Shown piece by piece: positions 42,643 to 52,837 of a stretch of DNA of 64,000 bases (positions are counted from its first letter, which is position 1; each line of letters opens with the position of its first letter). Under the pieces are notes generated by a model. The model was not told the origin of the DNA, searched no databases, and worked only from the letters and a program-made list of their open reading frames with translations. Source of the stretch: Entamoeba invadens IP1 (taxonomy: Eukaryota > Evosea > Mastigamoebida > Endamoebidae); contig NW_004440180.1 of the NCBI RefSeq assembly GCF_000330505.1, positions 199,612 through 263,611 on the forward strand, written 5' to 3'. Made by a program: the position numbers and the translations under genes.

Positions 42643-43083
42643 ATGGACGCAGGAGCAATTTTTGATTCGTTTGATTCGGATCATTCTGGCTTTATTGATA
42701 CGAGTGAATTTCTGAATGGGATGAAGAAGTATACTGGGTTGGGAGATGAATATGATGAGAAATTCACATTCATGTTCCAAATAGTGGATGGAGTTGGGGC
42801 TTGGAATGCTAAAGATGGTAAACTGAACAAATCCGAATTCCAAAGGATTTGTAATGCAATGCCAAATGGCATCACAGACAAACATAAAATGGTCAATATA
42901 ATGATTTATAACTTAGTCGACCAAGACCATAACGGTTCGGTATCAAAAGAGGAGCTGAAAAACTTCTTGAGAATTTTAAATCCAAACTACTCGGATAAAG
43001 ACGCAGATAAAATCGCAGGGCTCATCGATACTGATGGAGACGGGTCTATATCTAAAGACGAGTTTTTGATGATAATGAGATGA
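42643..43083 (+). CDS. EF-hand calcium-binding protein (calmodulin-like)
   Basis: 146 residues, the usual size of calmodulin-like proteins. Four EF-hand positions are visible. Loop 1 (11-22) is DSDHSGFIDTSE; loop 3 (93-104) is DQDHNGSVSKEE; loop 4 (129-140) is DTDGDGSISKDE. These three keep the acidic residues at positions 1, 3, 5 and 12 or accepted substitutes. The second hand (from about residue 49) has an insertion and Gly/Ala/Trp in place of calcium ligands, so it probably does not bind. Entamoeba has many such proteins (EhCaBP, grainins) acting in phagocytosis, granule release and motility. The exact subfamily cannot be read here. The short A-rich leader before ATG is typical. Confidence 0.92.
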   Translation: MDAGAIFDSFDSDHSGFIDTSEFLNGMKKYTGLGDEYDEKFTFMFQIVDGVGAWNAKDGKLNKSEFQRICNAMPNGITDKHKMVNIMIYNLVDQDHNGSVSKEELKNFLRILNPNYSDKDADKIAGLIDTDGDGSISKDEFLMIMR

Positions 43084-43762
43084 ATTTAGTAATGTTCGTG
43101 TTATTTTAAAATACTTTTTTTAATTAGTTTGAGGTATTACTTTTAATTAGTTTGAGGATCTATTATTATTATTTACTATATTAATAAATTTAATTTTTAT
43201 TGGTAAAAGTAATAATAATAGTTTTATACTATGATAGTTTATATTATATCAAATATTATGCATTTATAATAAGATAATGATACATGTATCATTATCTTAT
43301 TAACTAGAATATATTAATAATTTTAGTGTTTAAAATAATATTGTTTAACATAAAAAAAATAATTTAAAACTTTTTTTAGAAAAACCTTTTTGAATTATTC
43401 AAAAGAATATCATGAATTAAAAAACAGAAACCAAGAGAAGCAAAAATAGAACAGATTTTTCGTAAAATTTACAAATAAAAAACCATAAAATAATTAAAAA
43501 AATTAATGATTAACTATTTTTTTTAACACTTTGTTTGTAGAAAAAACTTGATGTCTTCGTTAATTTCTTATATCCTATTTTTTATTAGAGCAATATTTTA
43601 ATTTGAATATACAAGTATCAAAAAACAATTTATTATGTTCTGATAAAATCCACAGAATCAGAAAAAAACAAACTACTTCAAACCAATAAAAAGCTATTCA
43701 CTTTCATAAAGATTTTTAAGACAACAAAAGAAATGAAGTTCTTTTAAAGTAGTAGTTAGTGG
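43084..43762. other. AT-rich spacer containing a perfect palindrome
   Basis: 679 bases with the 36 bp palindrome at 43267-43302 (listed). The rest is AT-rich, with a direct repeat of TTTAATTAGTTTGAGG near 43118 and 43141. Confidence 0.45.
43267..43302. repeat. 36 bp perfect palindrome
   Basis: Every base from TAATAAGATAATGATACA pairs with the following 18 bases with no loop, centred on CATG at 43283-43286. It lies about 185 bases after the EF-hand gene stop. It could extrude as a cruciform or form an RNA hairpin; a transcription-factor site this long would be unusual. Confidence 0.85.
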
Positions 43763-44461
43763 ATGACAGTGTTCAAATATCTTCGATCGACGTATTTTGA
43801 GAGCGGACTGAAAGTTCTTCTTCTGTTTGTATTATTTTTGACGTTCTGTTTGTTTTGTGTTGAGAATCATCCGGTCACCCTTGGAGACGGGATATATCAC
43901 TTGAAGACGTACCGGCTTTTTTTGTCATATATTGGGATAACACTCTTCAGCGCAGTATTACTTGTGGTGAGTATTAAACGATCGAATACCATTCTCTTGT
44001 TAATGTACATCTCTGCGAGCGTCTTAATGAGTGTTTCGTATTTGGTGATTGGCTCTATAGCCATTTTTGGTGCAGAAGACCCTATTGACATCACCTCACT
44101 CAATACGAGTGACCGCACAAACTTGGAGAAAAACACGTGGTGTTGTGTCAATGGTGTCAATGAACAGTGTGGGTGTTACCCTTATGAGGGGACTAAAGAA
44201 ACTCAATGCACGTACGGATTTTGGTTTTGCACGAAACGGACTATCCACTGCAGAGATGGGTGTGTTGACAATAATGAACTTGGGTGCATTTTAATAGCGG
44301 TCTTCTCGTTTTTGACGTTGGCTATACACATATTCTTTGGTGTCTGGAACATATACTGGGGAAGAAGAGAAAAATTGGAGGAAATGGGAGACACTAGATA
44401 TGAGGAAGTTATCCCAATAACAAGGGAAATTACTGTTGACATGAATAATGAAGAACTTTGA
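43763..44461 (+). CDS. Tetraspanin-like membrane protein
   Basis: 232 residues with four membrane helices at about 14-34, 49-69, 76-102 and 174-198. The small first loop and the larger loop between helices 3 and 4 match tetraspanin topology. The large loop (about 104-172) has a CCVNG variant of the tetraspanin CCG motif and eight or so further cysteines (CGCYPYE, FWFC, CRDGC), so it should be disulfide-bonded. The cytoplasmic tail is acidic. Tetraspanins organise membrane microdomains and can act in adhesion or trafficking; Entamoeba encodes several. Partners are unknown. Confidence 0.8.
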   Translation: MTVFKYLRSTYFESGLKVLLLFVLFLTFCLFCVENHPVTLGDGIYHLKTYRLFLSYIGITLFSAVLLVVSIKRSNTILLLMYISASVLMSVSYLVIGSIAIFGAEDPIDITSLNTSDRTNLEKNTWCCVNGVNEQCGCYPYEGTKETQCTYGFWFCTKRTIHCRDGCVDNNELGCILIAVFSFLTLAIHIFFGVWNIYWGRREKLEEMGDTRYEEVIPITREITVDMNNEEL

Positions 44462-44717
44462 TTTGTTTTTATTCGATTTTTTCATTTTTTTGGGTTTTAA
44501 TTGAAATTATCATAATTTGATTTTTTCAATTACAAATATATATTTTGACTTGAAAATTGTTGTGTTGTGGAATTGACTTGTTAAACTTATTCTTTATAAT
44601 TAACGTTTTCAAATTTTTATTACATCAAAGTAATTTTTGGAACAAAATGTGTAGAACAGACAAATGATAAATTGGAGCATGGAAACAACTAAACTTGAAA
44701 TATACAAATTCAATTGA

Positions 44718-46199
44718 ATGAGCAAATTAAGTGGGTTTCATATGTTAACTGTTGTGAAATACTTTGTTTGTTTTAACGATTTTGTTCATCTGCAAATGTC
44801 TTGTAAGAAGTACAGAGACACTATCGAAAAACTTCACTTCAACCCAATTCCTTTAACTACCAAAACAAGAAAATACTTTACACGGTTGGAAACGTTACAC
44901 CTTTGGAATGAAAAGGATGAAAATTTTGGAAACACTTTGTCCCTCACAAAAACACTCTCACATGAAAATTTTTATGAAATTGTTGTTTGGTTTAGTGTCA
45001 AGAGTTCAGTCGCTGAAAATTTCGTTGACAAAAATTATACATTTAAAAACGTTGAAATTGACAAAGCACTGCCTTCTCAAAGTAAGTACATGGTATGCAG
45101 GAGTATTTACTCTTTAACAATAGAACACACAAGTTTATTAAATGAGAATTTGAAAATATTTGAAATACCAGATGGAGTCACTTCAATAGCAAATCATTCA
45201 CTGAACGGTCTAACTGGAGTGACTAAAATTGCTTTTCCAAAATCCATCAAGTCAATTGGACTTTTGAATTATGATACAATGCATTCATTAAAAATTATCG
45301 AAATAAAAAGTCCAATTACGTATATAGACAACTTGGCTATTTTTGGAAACCACAATTTGATTGGACTTCCACTTCAAAGGGGTATAACAGTAACTTCCCT
45401 ATCAACATCTTTTTACTCTCAAACAAGTCAAATCGACCTTCCTGAAAGTGTTACAAAGATATGCGAGTTGTGCTTTGATAATTGCACTTCTCTTCAAGCA
45501 ATCAATCTCAAAACTTCAATCGTTTCGCTTGGAAAACAATGTTTTGTTGATTGTTCACATTTAACTTCTGTCACACTCACCAGTCATATTACTTCTATAG
45601 AAACAGGATGTTTCAGAAATTGTGGAAATTTGTTATCTCTAACCATCCCAAACACAATACAAAGATATGAAGGATGTTTATTTAATGGATGTGTCTCTCT
45701 AAAAAATATTACAATTAAAAGCGATGTGACTTCACTTGGATACAACTGTTTCTCTTATTGTAAAACATTGAAAAAAGTTGTTATTCCAAGTAATATTAAA
45801 ATCATTGAAGACAACTGTTTTGAAGAGTGCGAAATTTTAAGTAAAATTGAAGTAAAAGGTGTTGTTGAAAGATTACCAAGAATGTGTTTTTATTGTTGTG
45901 TTTCTCTAAAGAAGGCAGTGATTACAAAAGGTGTAATAATTATTGGAGAGAGTTGTTTCAAATTGTGCATAAGTCTCAGTGTAATTAATATACCAGATGG
46001 GGTAAACACAATTGGACATTCATGTTTCGAAGAGTGCAAATCATTGAAAACTTTACAAATCCCGAGAAGTGTTGTGAAAATAGGAGAAAGGTGTTTCAAA
46101 GGTTGCGATAAATTAAAAACACTGATAGTATCAAGTAGAGTTGTCAATAAATATTTGGAAATATCAAAAAACACCAACGTTATCAATCCAAAAAAATAA
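44718..46199 (+). CDS. BspA-type leucine-rich repeat protein (LRR_5)
   Basis: 493 residues. The start matches the family N-terminus exactly (SKLSGFHMLTVVKYF, then KLHFNPIPLTTKTRKYF). From about residue 150 to 480 it is a series of LRR_5 units with CFxxC cores (for example IGESCFKLCISLSVINIP). Units at about 180-230 are less regular, with fewer cysteines, so there may be a break in the solenoid. No secretion signal or anchor. This is the third member of the family here and the only one on the plus strand. Confidence 0.92.
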   Translation: MSKLSGFHMLTVVKYFVCFNDFVHLQMSCKKYRDTIEKLHFNPIPLTTKTRKYFTRLETLHLWNEKDENFGNTLSLTKTLSHENFYEIVVWFSVKSSVAENFVDKNYTFKNVEIDKALPSQSKYMVCRSIYSLTIEHTSLLNENLKIFEIPDGVTSIANHSLNGLTGVTKIAFPKSIKSIGLLNYDTMHSLKIIEIKSPITYIDNLAIFGNHNLIGLPLQRGITVTSLSTSFYSQTSQIDLPESVTKICELCFDNCTSLQAINLKTSIVSLGKQCFVDCSHLTSVTLTSHITSIETGCFRNCGNLLSLTIPNTIQRYEGCLFNGCVSLKNITIKSDVTSLGYNCFSYCKTLKKVVIPSNIKIIEDNCFEECEILSKIEVKGVVERLPRMCFYCCVSLKKAVITKGVIIIGESCFKLCISLSVINIPDGVNTIGHSCFEECKSLKTLQIPRSVVKIGERCFKGCDKLKTLIVSSRVVNKYLEISKNTNVINPKK

Positions 46200-47153
46200 G
46201 AATTGAATTATTTGTTGTTTTATTTTATTGAAGTTGAGACAATAAAGATATTTGAATTATTTGATTGTTTTTTATAAATGAACCTTTTTTGGTTTAAGTT
46301 ATATCAATTTATTTGATGATTATGATGATATTATTGTTTTGGAAAATAAAGGTGTTGTTATAATTAGTTCGATAATAAAGGTTATAATCAATTAATGTTG
46401 ATATTGTTTCAATGATTTTAACATGTTTGCAAAGATGTTGTGGTAATAAATACAATAAATGATAAAACTCTTTTTATTGTTTTAAAAATGATTATCACAA
46501 CACTAACTTACAATCGAATTGATAATTAAAACATAATAAAGGCTTATTGAATTATTGAACAATGATTATTACTTTTTTTTTATTGATAACTACATCAACA
46601 CTGTTTTATCTAAAAAGTATAAACAAGTGAATTGAATTGTTTTGACATAAAAACAAAAACAACCTTCTTCATAACAAATAAACAACCACATCAATGCGGC
46701 TTCAATAACAAAAATGATAGAAAGTAAATAATGCTATTTTTACATTTCTCATATACACATGATTAATTATGACTTAATAAATTATATTACTATAATTTAA
46801 GTTTCAAAGAAAATATTTTAATTCAAAGGAGAAATAGGCAATTTGACAAATGTGATATACATTTGTTCAAAAGAAAGTAATAAAAATATATAAGTGTCTT
46901 GCACCTTATCTTTCATATACTTTATTACCGACTCTATTCAGCTCTATTATGCAAATGCAACATAAAAGTGAATTTTTAATATTAAAAAGAGACAATAAAG
47001 TGGTTAAAACACTCCAGGAAAATGATGATCAGTTAAGATACTTCTCAACTTTATTAAAAAATATAATAAAAAATAGAAGGAAGAACGACTGAGAAAATTA
47101 AAGAGTAAGGGTTAGATGTTCATTTTTCATAATCTAGTAAATAAAAAATTGTC
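46200..47153. other. AT-rich spacer
   Basis: 954 bases between two plus-strand genes; nothing coding and no inverted repeats of note. The segment 46850-47000 is slightly less AT-rich (CTTGCACCTTATC), possibly promoter sequence. Confidence 0.4.
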
Positions 47154-48440
47154 ATGAGTAATTTAGACCCATACGAATACTTACTTACATTTACACCAGA
47201 CATTGACGAACGATTTACACTACTTAAACAAGCGATGAAAACTCATGTTGATACAAAGAAAATGGTTATACAAGTTAGTCCTTCAGAAGACATTATGAAA
47301 ACTCTCGAAAACACTTTAGAAAAGACAAAAGAAGCCAAGAAGACTTGTTCGCAGTTTGAATTTGCAATAGACCAAACGATAGCAGCTTTAGATGATATGA
47401 AAGAATTGTTATTTGAGACCAAAAAGCAATGTTATACGGACGAAGTTAACATCACCACAACAAACAACACGACAATTCAACAACTCATTCAACTCGAACA
47501 AAAGAGATTTGAAGAAGAACTCCAGAAGAACTCCTTTCGAAAAGCGCAGCTACAAACTATTTTCCAAAAGAAAGAGACATCACTCAATGCGAAATTAATG
47601 AGTCTTCGCGATAAAGCAAACAATTCAATGGGATCATCAAGTGTAGCACTCAATCCAAAAGAGGGTGAGTCCGATTCAAATAACAAGGAGCAACCATCAG
47701 AGGATGAAACTACTGAAATAGAAGACATGTTACATGTGATGGACAACTCTTTAAAAAGTTCAACAAGTCAGGAGAATGAAAAAAGTGACGAAAAAGACGA
47801 AGAAGAGAAAAGTGAAGAAGACGACGAACCAAAGAAAAAGATGAAGCGACGGATTCGGTCGAGGAAAGCGTTACTTCGACAAAGAAAGATGACGCCAATC
47901 TCTTTATATGATGAGTCGATACTTACCGAAGAAGAACGTAAACAGATATTTAAATGGAGTGGGAGAAGAGTAGGAAACATTGTTTTTGATTCGGAAGTGA
48001 ATGCGATGGGACGGAATAGTAAAATGTTTAATGACGGGGTGAGAGATGGGAAAGGGTTTGTGTTGTGTATTGATGACAAGTTGAAGAATCGCTTTGGGTG
48101 TGTCATTACAGAAAAGGTTGAGAGAGAAGCGACGTGGGTAGCCGACGAGAATGCGTTTGTATTTGTGTTAGAAAGGAATGGAGAAAAAGATGAAAAAAAG
48201 TTTGATATTAAAAAGAAGAAAGCAAGTAATGCTTTCTTAGTCGGAAAACCTACTCAATCAGGTCTCTTCGCTGTGGGAAATGATGATATTAGAATTATGA
48301 GAAAATATAAAGGAAAAACCATTTGTTTTTGTTCACAAGACACATTTGAGTATAACGGAGAGAAAAAGGCCTTGTGTGGGAAAGTCCATCCAGAGAAGTT
48401 CGAGTTAAAACGACTCATTTTGGCAACACTCGAAGAGTGA
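47154..48440 (+). CDS. Coiled-coil plus TLDc-domain protein
   Basis: 428 residues. Residues about 45-150 are coiled coil. The middle (about 165-235) is Ser/Glu/Asp-rich, followed by a basic patch (KKKMKRRIRSRKALLRQRK) that could be a nuclear localisation signal. Residues about 258-428 are the TLDc domain: EEERKQIFKWSGRRVGNIVF, FVLCIDDKLKNRFGCVI, AFVFVLERNG and a final LKRLILATL strand. The layout matches the shorter protein at about 6.6 kb except for the added acidic/basic middle. The function of TLDc proteins in Entamoeba is not settled. Confidence 0.85.
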   Translation: MSNLDPYEYLLTFTPDIDERFTLLKQAMKTHVDTKKMVIQVSPSEDIMKTLENTLEKTKEAKKTCSQFEFAIDQTIAALDDMKELLFETKKQCYTDEVNITTTNNTTIQQLIQLEQKRFEEELQKNSFRKAQLQTIFQKKETSLNAKLMSLRDKANNSMGSSSVALNPKEGESDSNNKEQPSEDETTEIEDMLHVMDNSLKSSTSQENEKSDEKDEEEKSEEDDEPKKKMKRRIRSRKALLRQRKMTPISLYDESILTEEERKQIFKWSGRRVGNIVFDSEVNAMGRNSKMFNDGVRDGKGFVLCIDDKLKNRFGCVITEKVEREATWVADENAFVFVLERNGEKDEKKFDIKKKKASNAFLVGKPTQSGLFAVGNDDIRIMRKYKGKTICFCSQDTFEYNGEKKALCGKVHPEKFELKRLILATLEE

Positions 48441-48816
48441 TCTGTATTTTTTGTTATTCAAAATGTTTTTCCAACTTGCGTTATATGGAAAGTGTGCGAG
48501 ATTTGAATTGTTTTACCATTTTCTTAAGTATTATATAAATGTTATAAAAATAATTATTAATATAGTTTAAATGTCAAGAGAATACGATTTAGTAAATAAT
48601 AGTAAAATGTATTATTCTCAAGTAATAAAACTTACTTTTGAACAACAAAAATTCAAGAATTAAAAAGAAATTAAAAAGAATTAGTAAGTGCACAAAGCGA
48701 AATACAGAAATACGCAAGAAAAGTTTGATATAAGAAATAGCAAGAATGAAGGGAAGTGACACAAAAGTTGCAAAAAAGTTGCAGGAGATGAACTAAAAAA
48801 GAAGGGTGTAGATCGA
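48441..48816. other. AT-rich spacer
   Basis: 376 bases, no feature beyond A-rich leader with repeated TTAAAAAGAA and AGAAATA words. Likely promoter of the next gene. Confidence 0.35.
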
Positions 48817-49904
48817 ATGAGTTTAACGTTTCAGTGTGCCTGTTGTAATATCCGAATTAACTCAGTTCGACGTGAGAAGAGTGCCGAAGATGGTTTACCA
48901 GTAACTGAAGATAAAGTAGTAGAGTGGCTGACAGGGAGTGTAACGGTGAAATACACCTTTTTAACACAGTCGCACAAAAGTGGCAAATGGAACATCTTAA
49001 AGTGTCTCAATTGCAAATCAAATTTTTTGGCTATGAAAAACGACGACTCGAAAACGATTCTTTTATTAGATAACTCCACGGACTCCATTCAAAACAAACA
49101 CTTTTCGACCACCTATGGGATCTTTTTAGACACTTCTGGAGAGTTGGTCGAGGGCTTTGTTGATGAAGAAGAGCGCAAAGAGATTGCCAAAATTCGGAAA
49201 GAGCGTGTTGACGCGCTTTATAAACTGAAAGAACAAAAGATAGCAGACTACGTTAAACGTCTTGAAGAGAAGTTTGACTCTGAAAAGGCTGAGATTGAGC
49301 ATGAAGAGAAGGCGATGTTATCGTCTTGTGCAGTCAATTTAATCGAAGCAAATGTGAACGAAAAGGAAGACGAGTCGTATTTTGCTTATGATGAAGAGAA
49401 TCCCTTTGGCGTTTCAAGTGACCGCGTCGACGTCGCAAATGAAAGCACAACGGAAGTAAAAAGCGAAGTACTTCATTTGAACGATTTGGATGAGATGCCT
49501 CAACAAGAAAAGATGAAAGAGATGCCTGGTAAGTTGCACAACGCACTCAAACGCGAAGTCGCGATGAAACAAGCGCAAAAGAAGCCACAGAATGTCACCG
49601 AAGCCAATAATCATGGGAACACAAAGTCCTTGGGCTTCTTAGAGATGATGAAAAGTACAGAACAGATAAAGATAGCAAGGAGTTTCACGGGTGGTGAAGG
49701 CTTTGGTGATGACAGTAACGAATTCTTCCCAAAGACTTTCCAAGAATATGTTTGTTCTCTTTCCTCCATTAACAATCACATGAAACTCATTCGCTCATTT
49801 TTCATTTCATTTAAGATATTCATCTCTAGACATTAAACCAAAAAGAAGTCAGCGACGTCCCTATATCAAGCTCACACATCAAATGCTTTAAAAATAATTA
49901 TTAA
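48817..49904 (+). CDS. Zinc-ribbon-like N-terminus plus helical protein, one 3' intron
   Basis: The N-terminal 75 residues contain CACC (residues 7-10) and CLNC (about 63-66), two paired-cysteine knuckles that could bind one zinc. The middle (about 120-170) is a charged helix. The rest is Glu/Lys-rich and low in order. The unspliced frame ends at 49836 in a hydrophobic tail; I prefer a spliced model, 48817-49749 joined to 49830-49904. The 80-base intron begins GTTTGT and ends CTCTAG, keeps frame, and yields a 335-residue protein with a polar end. No named family is recognised. Confidence 0.6.
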
Positions 49905-50083
49905 CTCTGTATTTTGCTCGCTTCATTTTTGTTATATAACATTTTGTTTTGATGAAAAAAATGACATAATATCATTTTTCACAAAAATCAAAAAGAGATT
50001 GAGAAAAGCGGAAAGAAAGAAAAGATAGGGGAGGATTGTGGAAAAACAGATGAACAAACGGGTAAATAAAATTATTACTTCGT

Positions 50084-50599
50084 TTACTTCTTACCAATGG
50101 TCTTGACCTTATCAGCCAACCCGTGACCAAGGTTTTTGAGGGTTCTTTTGGTGGACGCCTTATGATGAACGACATACTTTGGCTGTAACAAGGCCGTGGC
50201 GTCCTTCGAAACTTCTCGGATTTGGTTAAATCTCTTCTCGAGTTTGAGTTTTCTAATCATCAATTTTCTGTACTTGAGTGGTATGCGTTTGACGACTCTT
50301 CTGAGTCCTCTCAAGATGGCGAGCTTCTGAGTATTAAGGACGACAAGCTTCGATCTGAGATGGGAGAGTCTGCGGCCAATGATGTATTTTTGCTTCTTAG
50401 TGACCGAGTGCTTCAAGTCTCTGATGGCAATGTCAATTTGATCTTCAATATGTCGCTCAGCGTCTTCAACCTCTTCAATTCTAACTGACAACTCTCCAAT
50501 TCTCTCTTGGACTTTGTACAGCGTTGGTGTCCAAAACCCAGATGACTGCGCACTGGCAACAAGAACAATGACGAACAATAAAAGACCTTGTACTTTCAT
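50084..50599 (-). CDS. Small secreted basic helical protein
   Basis: 171 residues. A clear signal peptide (1-18, LLLFVIVLVASAQ) leads to a mature protein of about 150 residues. Residues about 27-70 are a Glu-rich helix; from about 65 on the protein is Arg/Lys-rich (KKQKYIIGRRLSHLRSK, KRIPLKYRKLMIRKLKLEKR) and ends KTIGKK. There are no cysteines and no membrane helix. It is a secreted or granule polycation of unknown role. It recalls the Lys-rich gene at 12-13 kb in design (signal peptide, acidic first part, basic second part) though not in sequence. The Lys/Glu-rich KERP surface proteins of E. histolytica are a possible comparison. Confidence 0.8.
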   Translation of the reverse strand: MKVQGLLLFVIVLVASAQSSGFWTPTLYKVQERIGELSVRIEEVEDAERHIEDQIDIAIRDLKHSVTKKQKYIIGRRLSHLRSKLVVLNTQKLAILRGLRRVVKRIPLKYRKLMIRKLKLEKRFNQIREVSKDATALLQPKYVVHHKASTKRTLKNLGHGLADKVKTIGKK

Positions 50600-51211
50600 T
50601 CGATAAAATATGATTTTGCAGTTCCCTTTTTTAAGTTTTCTCCTAAGTCATTGATTTTTCATTTTATAGGATTGTTAATATGTATTGTTTCGGGATTATT
50701 AAGCTTTTTTTTACTAATTTTTTTTGTTTTTTTAGTTTAGAAATTGGTAGTTATTTTTTACTAAAATATGGTTTCTAATATAATTTATAAATTTATAATT
50801 CATATAGTTTTTTTATTTGTGTGTTTCGATAATCTAATACTTATTTTATATAATAAATTTACTATAAAATTTTAATAAAAAATGTTGCACAAAATTGAAC
50901 AATATTTTAATAACAGACGCCTTATTATTTTTTACACCAATGTAACACCAATAATATAAAATTTATTTTTATAATTAAATATATTAATAATAATACAATT
51001 TAAACTAAATTTGTTCAACAAAGACATTTTTGCTTTATTAAGTAAATTTAATTCAACACTTCATAATAAATATTTTCATATTTTCATATTTTGTTTTTTT
51101 AATCAATTTCAAAAATGAAATGAAATTCAATAAAAGGTAAAGTTTACCAAAAACTTTTTAGAAAAATTTAAAAGAGAGATAAAGAACTAGTTAATAAAAT
51201 CACTTTTTGAA
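50600..51211. other. AT-rich divergent spacer
   Basis: 612 bases between divergent genes, about 80 percent or more AT by eye; no gene, no structure. Confidence 0.4.
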
Positions 51212-52095
51212 ATGGGTTTGTGACGTTTTTCTCGATTTATTCATTTCAACGTTAACATACGAATTTTAAGTTTCTTATAAACATACCCAAGCCGTAGTTG
51301 AGTCACAAGAAACGTAAAAATATGACGAAATAATAACAAACGTTTTAACAAGTAGAAACCCTAAGCAAATTAGACTCGCTCATTTCACGTCTCACAACTG
51401 AAATCCCGTCTGTTCCTGCTCGCATTCACTTAACAAACCCATTACCGATGGAATGTGCTTATAGGCAACTTGACACCCTCATCACCATTATAACTGATAA
51501 ACCTCCCAAAGGAACTATCCGCTGTTATGAAAGTGCGATACAAGAGGGTATCACCTCATCCTGTTTAAGTCGAGTGAATGACAATTACTATAACTCGCCG
51601 TTTGAAGAGAGAATAAGACAGTTGAACACCCCTTGCACTTCCCAATTGTGTAAATCCTTGATTTTAGAGAATACAGCTTTTCCACCAGGAGCAACAGAGA
51701 CTCCCACTTTTGCACGATTTTATTTATTAATAGTACAATACGTCGCACAGATGCAATCCCACAAACTGTTTAAGTATCTCAGAGCGGTCAACCCCGAAGT
51801 CAAAAAGAAGTGTTTCCATTTCAGAGTGGCCGACGAGTCTGAGGCAATCACACTGTCCGGCTTCGAACATAATGCCATCACTCCTTTTGGAATGAATAAA
51901 AAAATCCCCGTCGTGTTGGCCGATGATATCACTCGATTGCCACAAGACTATTGCTGGATAGGTGGTGGAGAGATCGACGTCAAACTTGGATTCAATGTCA
52001 AAGAATTCGTCGAGAAAATGAAGCCAATGGTCACTGACATTTACAAAAGAGAAGGAGAAAAAGACGAAAAGGATGAAAAAGAGGATCAAAACTAA
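51212..52095 (+). CDS. YbaK/ProRS-edit-type aminoacyl-tRNA deacylase-like protein
   Basis: The conserved part carries the YbaK (tRNA_edit) signature: KKCFHFRVADESEAITLSG, then AITPFGMNKKIPVVLADDI and YCWIGGGEIDVKLGFNVKEF. The lysine in KK, the PFG and the GGGE turn are the family's active-site region. These enzymes remove wrong amino acids from tRNA (for example Ala or Cys from tRNA-Pro). The frame is open upstream of the first ATG (51448) to 51354. I therefore propose a 4-base first exon (ATGG, 51212-51215), a 140-base intron starting GTTTGTGAC and ending AAGTAG (51216-51355), and exon 2 at 51356-52095; it gives 247 residues starting METLSKLDSL. If that is wrong, translation starts at 51448 (215 residues). 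The tail is Lys/Asp/Glu-rich. Confidence 0.75.
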
Positions 52096-52414
52096 TTCAA
52101 TTGAAGTGACGTGTTTTTTAATTGAATGAATTAAAAAATAATTGTATTAAAAAACTGAAAAAGTTCTTTTCAAAAAATCAACTATTAATAAAAAAATTTG
52201 AAATCTTTGAAGTAATTTAAATTTCATTAAATTTATTAGAGCGGAATTTTAAATGGCAGTCTTATTTAATTTGAGATTAAAAATTGTGATATAATAAAAA
52301 GAATATATTAAAAAATATGTATGATCGAAAATGAGTGATGTGAACTCCAAAATTTTCAATTCAAGTTTTTAACGTTATGATATTTTGAAGACTAAAAAAA
52401 GCATTAAAAATAGA
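52096..52414. other. AT-rich spacer
   Basis: 319 bases, no feature. An ATG at 52330 opens a 13-codon frame; I could not join it in frame to the next gene. Confidence 0.35.
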
Positions 52415-52837
52415 ATGACAAAACGTAGTGGAGGATTACATGAAGCGATTGGGAAAGTAACGGATCGTAATGCGCCGGATGGAGCATGGGTTATAGCAAA
52501 TGTTGTTGGGATGGGCGTTGAATTTGACTTTTGGGATGAAGGTGTGGGAATAGAATCCTTTAAAAAGAGTTTACCCGATGATTGTGTTTGCTTCTGTTTG
52601 TTTTCGTGTCGTTTAACGTATGAAGGCGTACCAAATGTGAATCGAATTGTTTTTATTCATTGGAAAGGACCAAATGTTAGAGGAATGAAAATGGTGAAAT
52701 CAAATCAACTCACACAAATGGCTTGGGATGTATTAGAGCCACATCACGGTCAACTCGAAGTTCTTAATAAAAGTGAAATTACAAAAGAGGTTTTGCTTCA
52801 AAAGTTGGATCCAAGGGCTGGAACTCATGTCGTTTAA
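52415..52837 (+). CDS. ADF-homology (cofilin/coactosin-like) actin-binding protein, divergent
   Basis: 140 residues from the ATG at 52415, which fits the usual coactosin length. The order follows the ADF-H fold: DGAWVIANV (strand 1), GVGIESFKKSLPDDCVCFCLF (helix and strand), NRIVFIHWKGPNVRGMKMVKS (the strand, turn and start of the long actin-binding helix), and EITKEVLLQKLDPRAGTHV at the end. The GPNV turn and following basic residues are the actin-facing element. It is divergent from the main Entamoeba coactosin and cofilin. Likely role: binding F-actin or G-actin during amoeboid movement. Confidence 0.75.
   Translation: MTKRSGGLHEAIGKVTDRNAPDGAWVIANVVGMGVEFDFWDEGVGIESFKKSLPDDCVCFCLFSCRLTYEGVPNVNRIVFIHWKGPNVRGMKMVKSNQLTQMAWDVLEPHHGQLEVLNKSEITKEVLLQKLDPRAGTHVV

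Noticed and set aside
52330..52414. Upstream exon for the ADF-homology gene
   Set aside because: An ATG at 52330 with a following GTTTTT donor was tried, but no acceptor keeps frame with the ATG at 52415.
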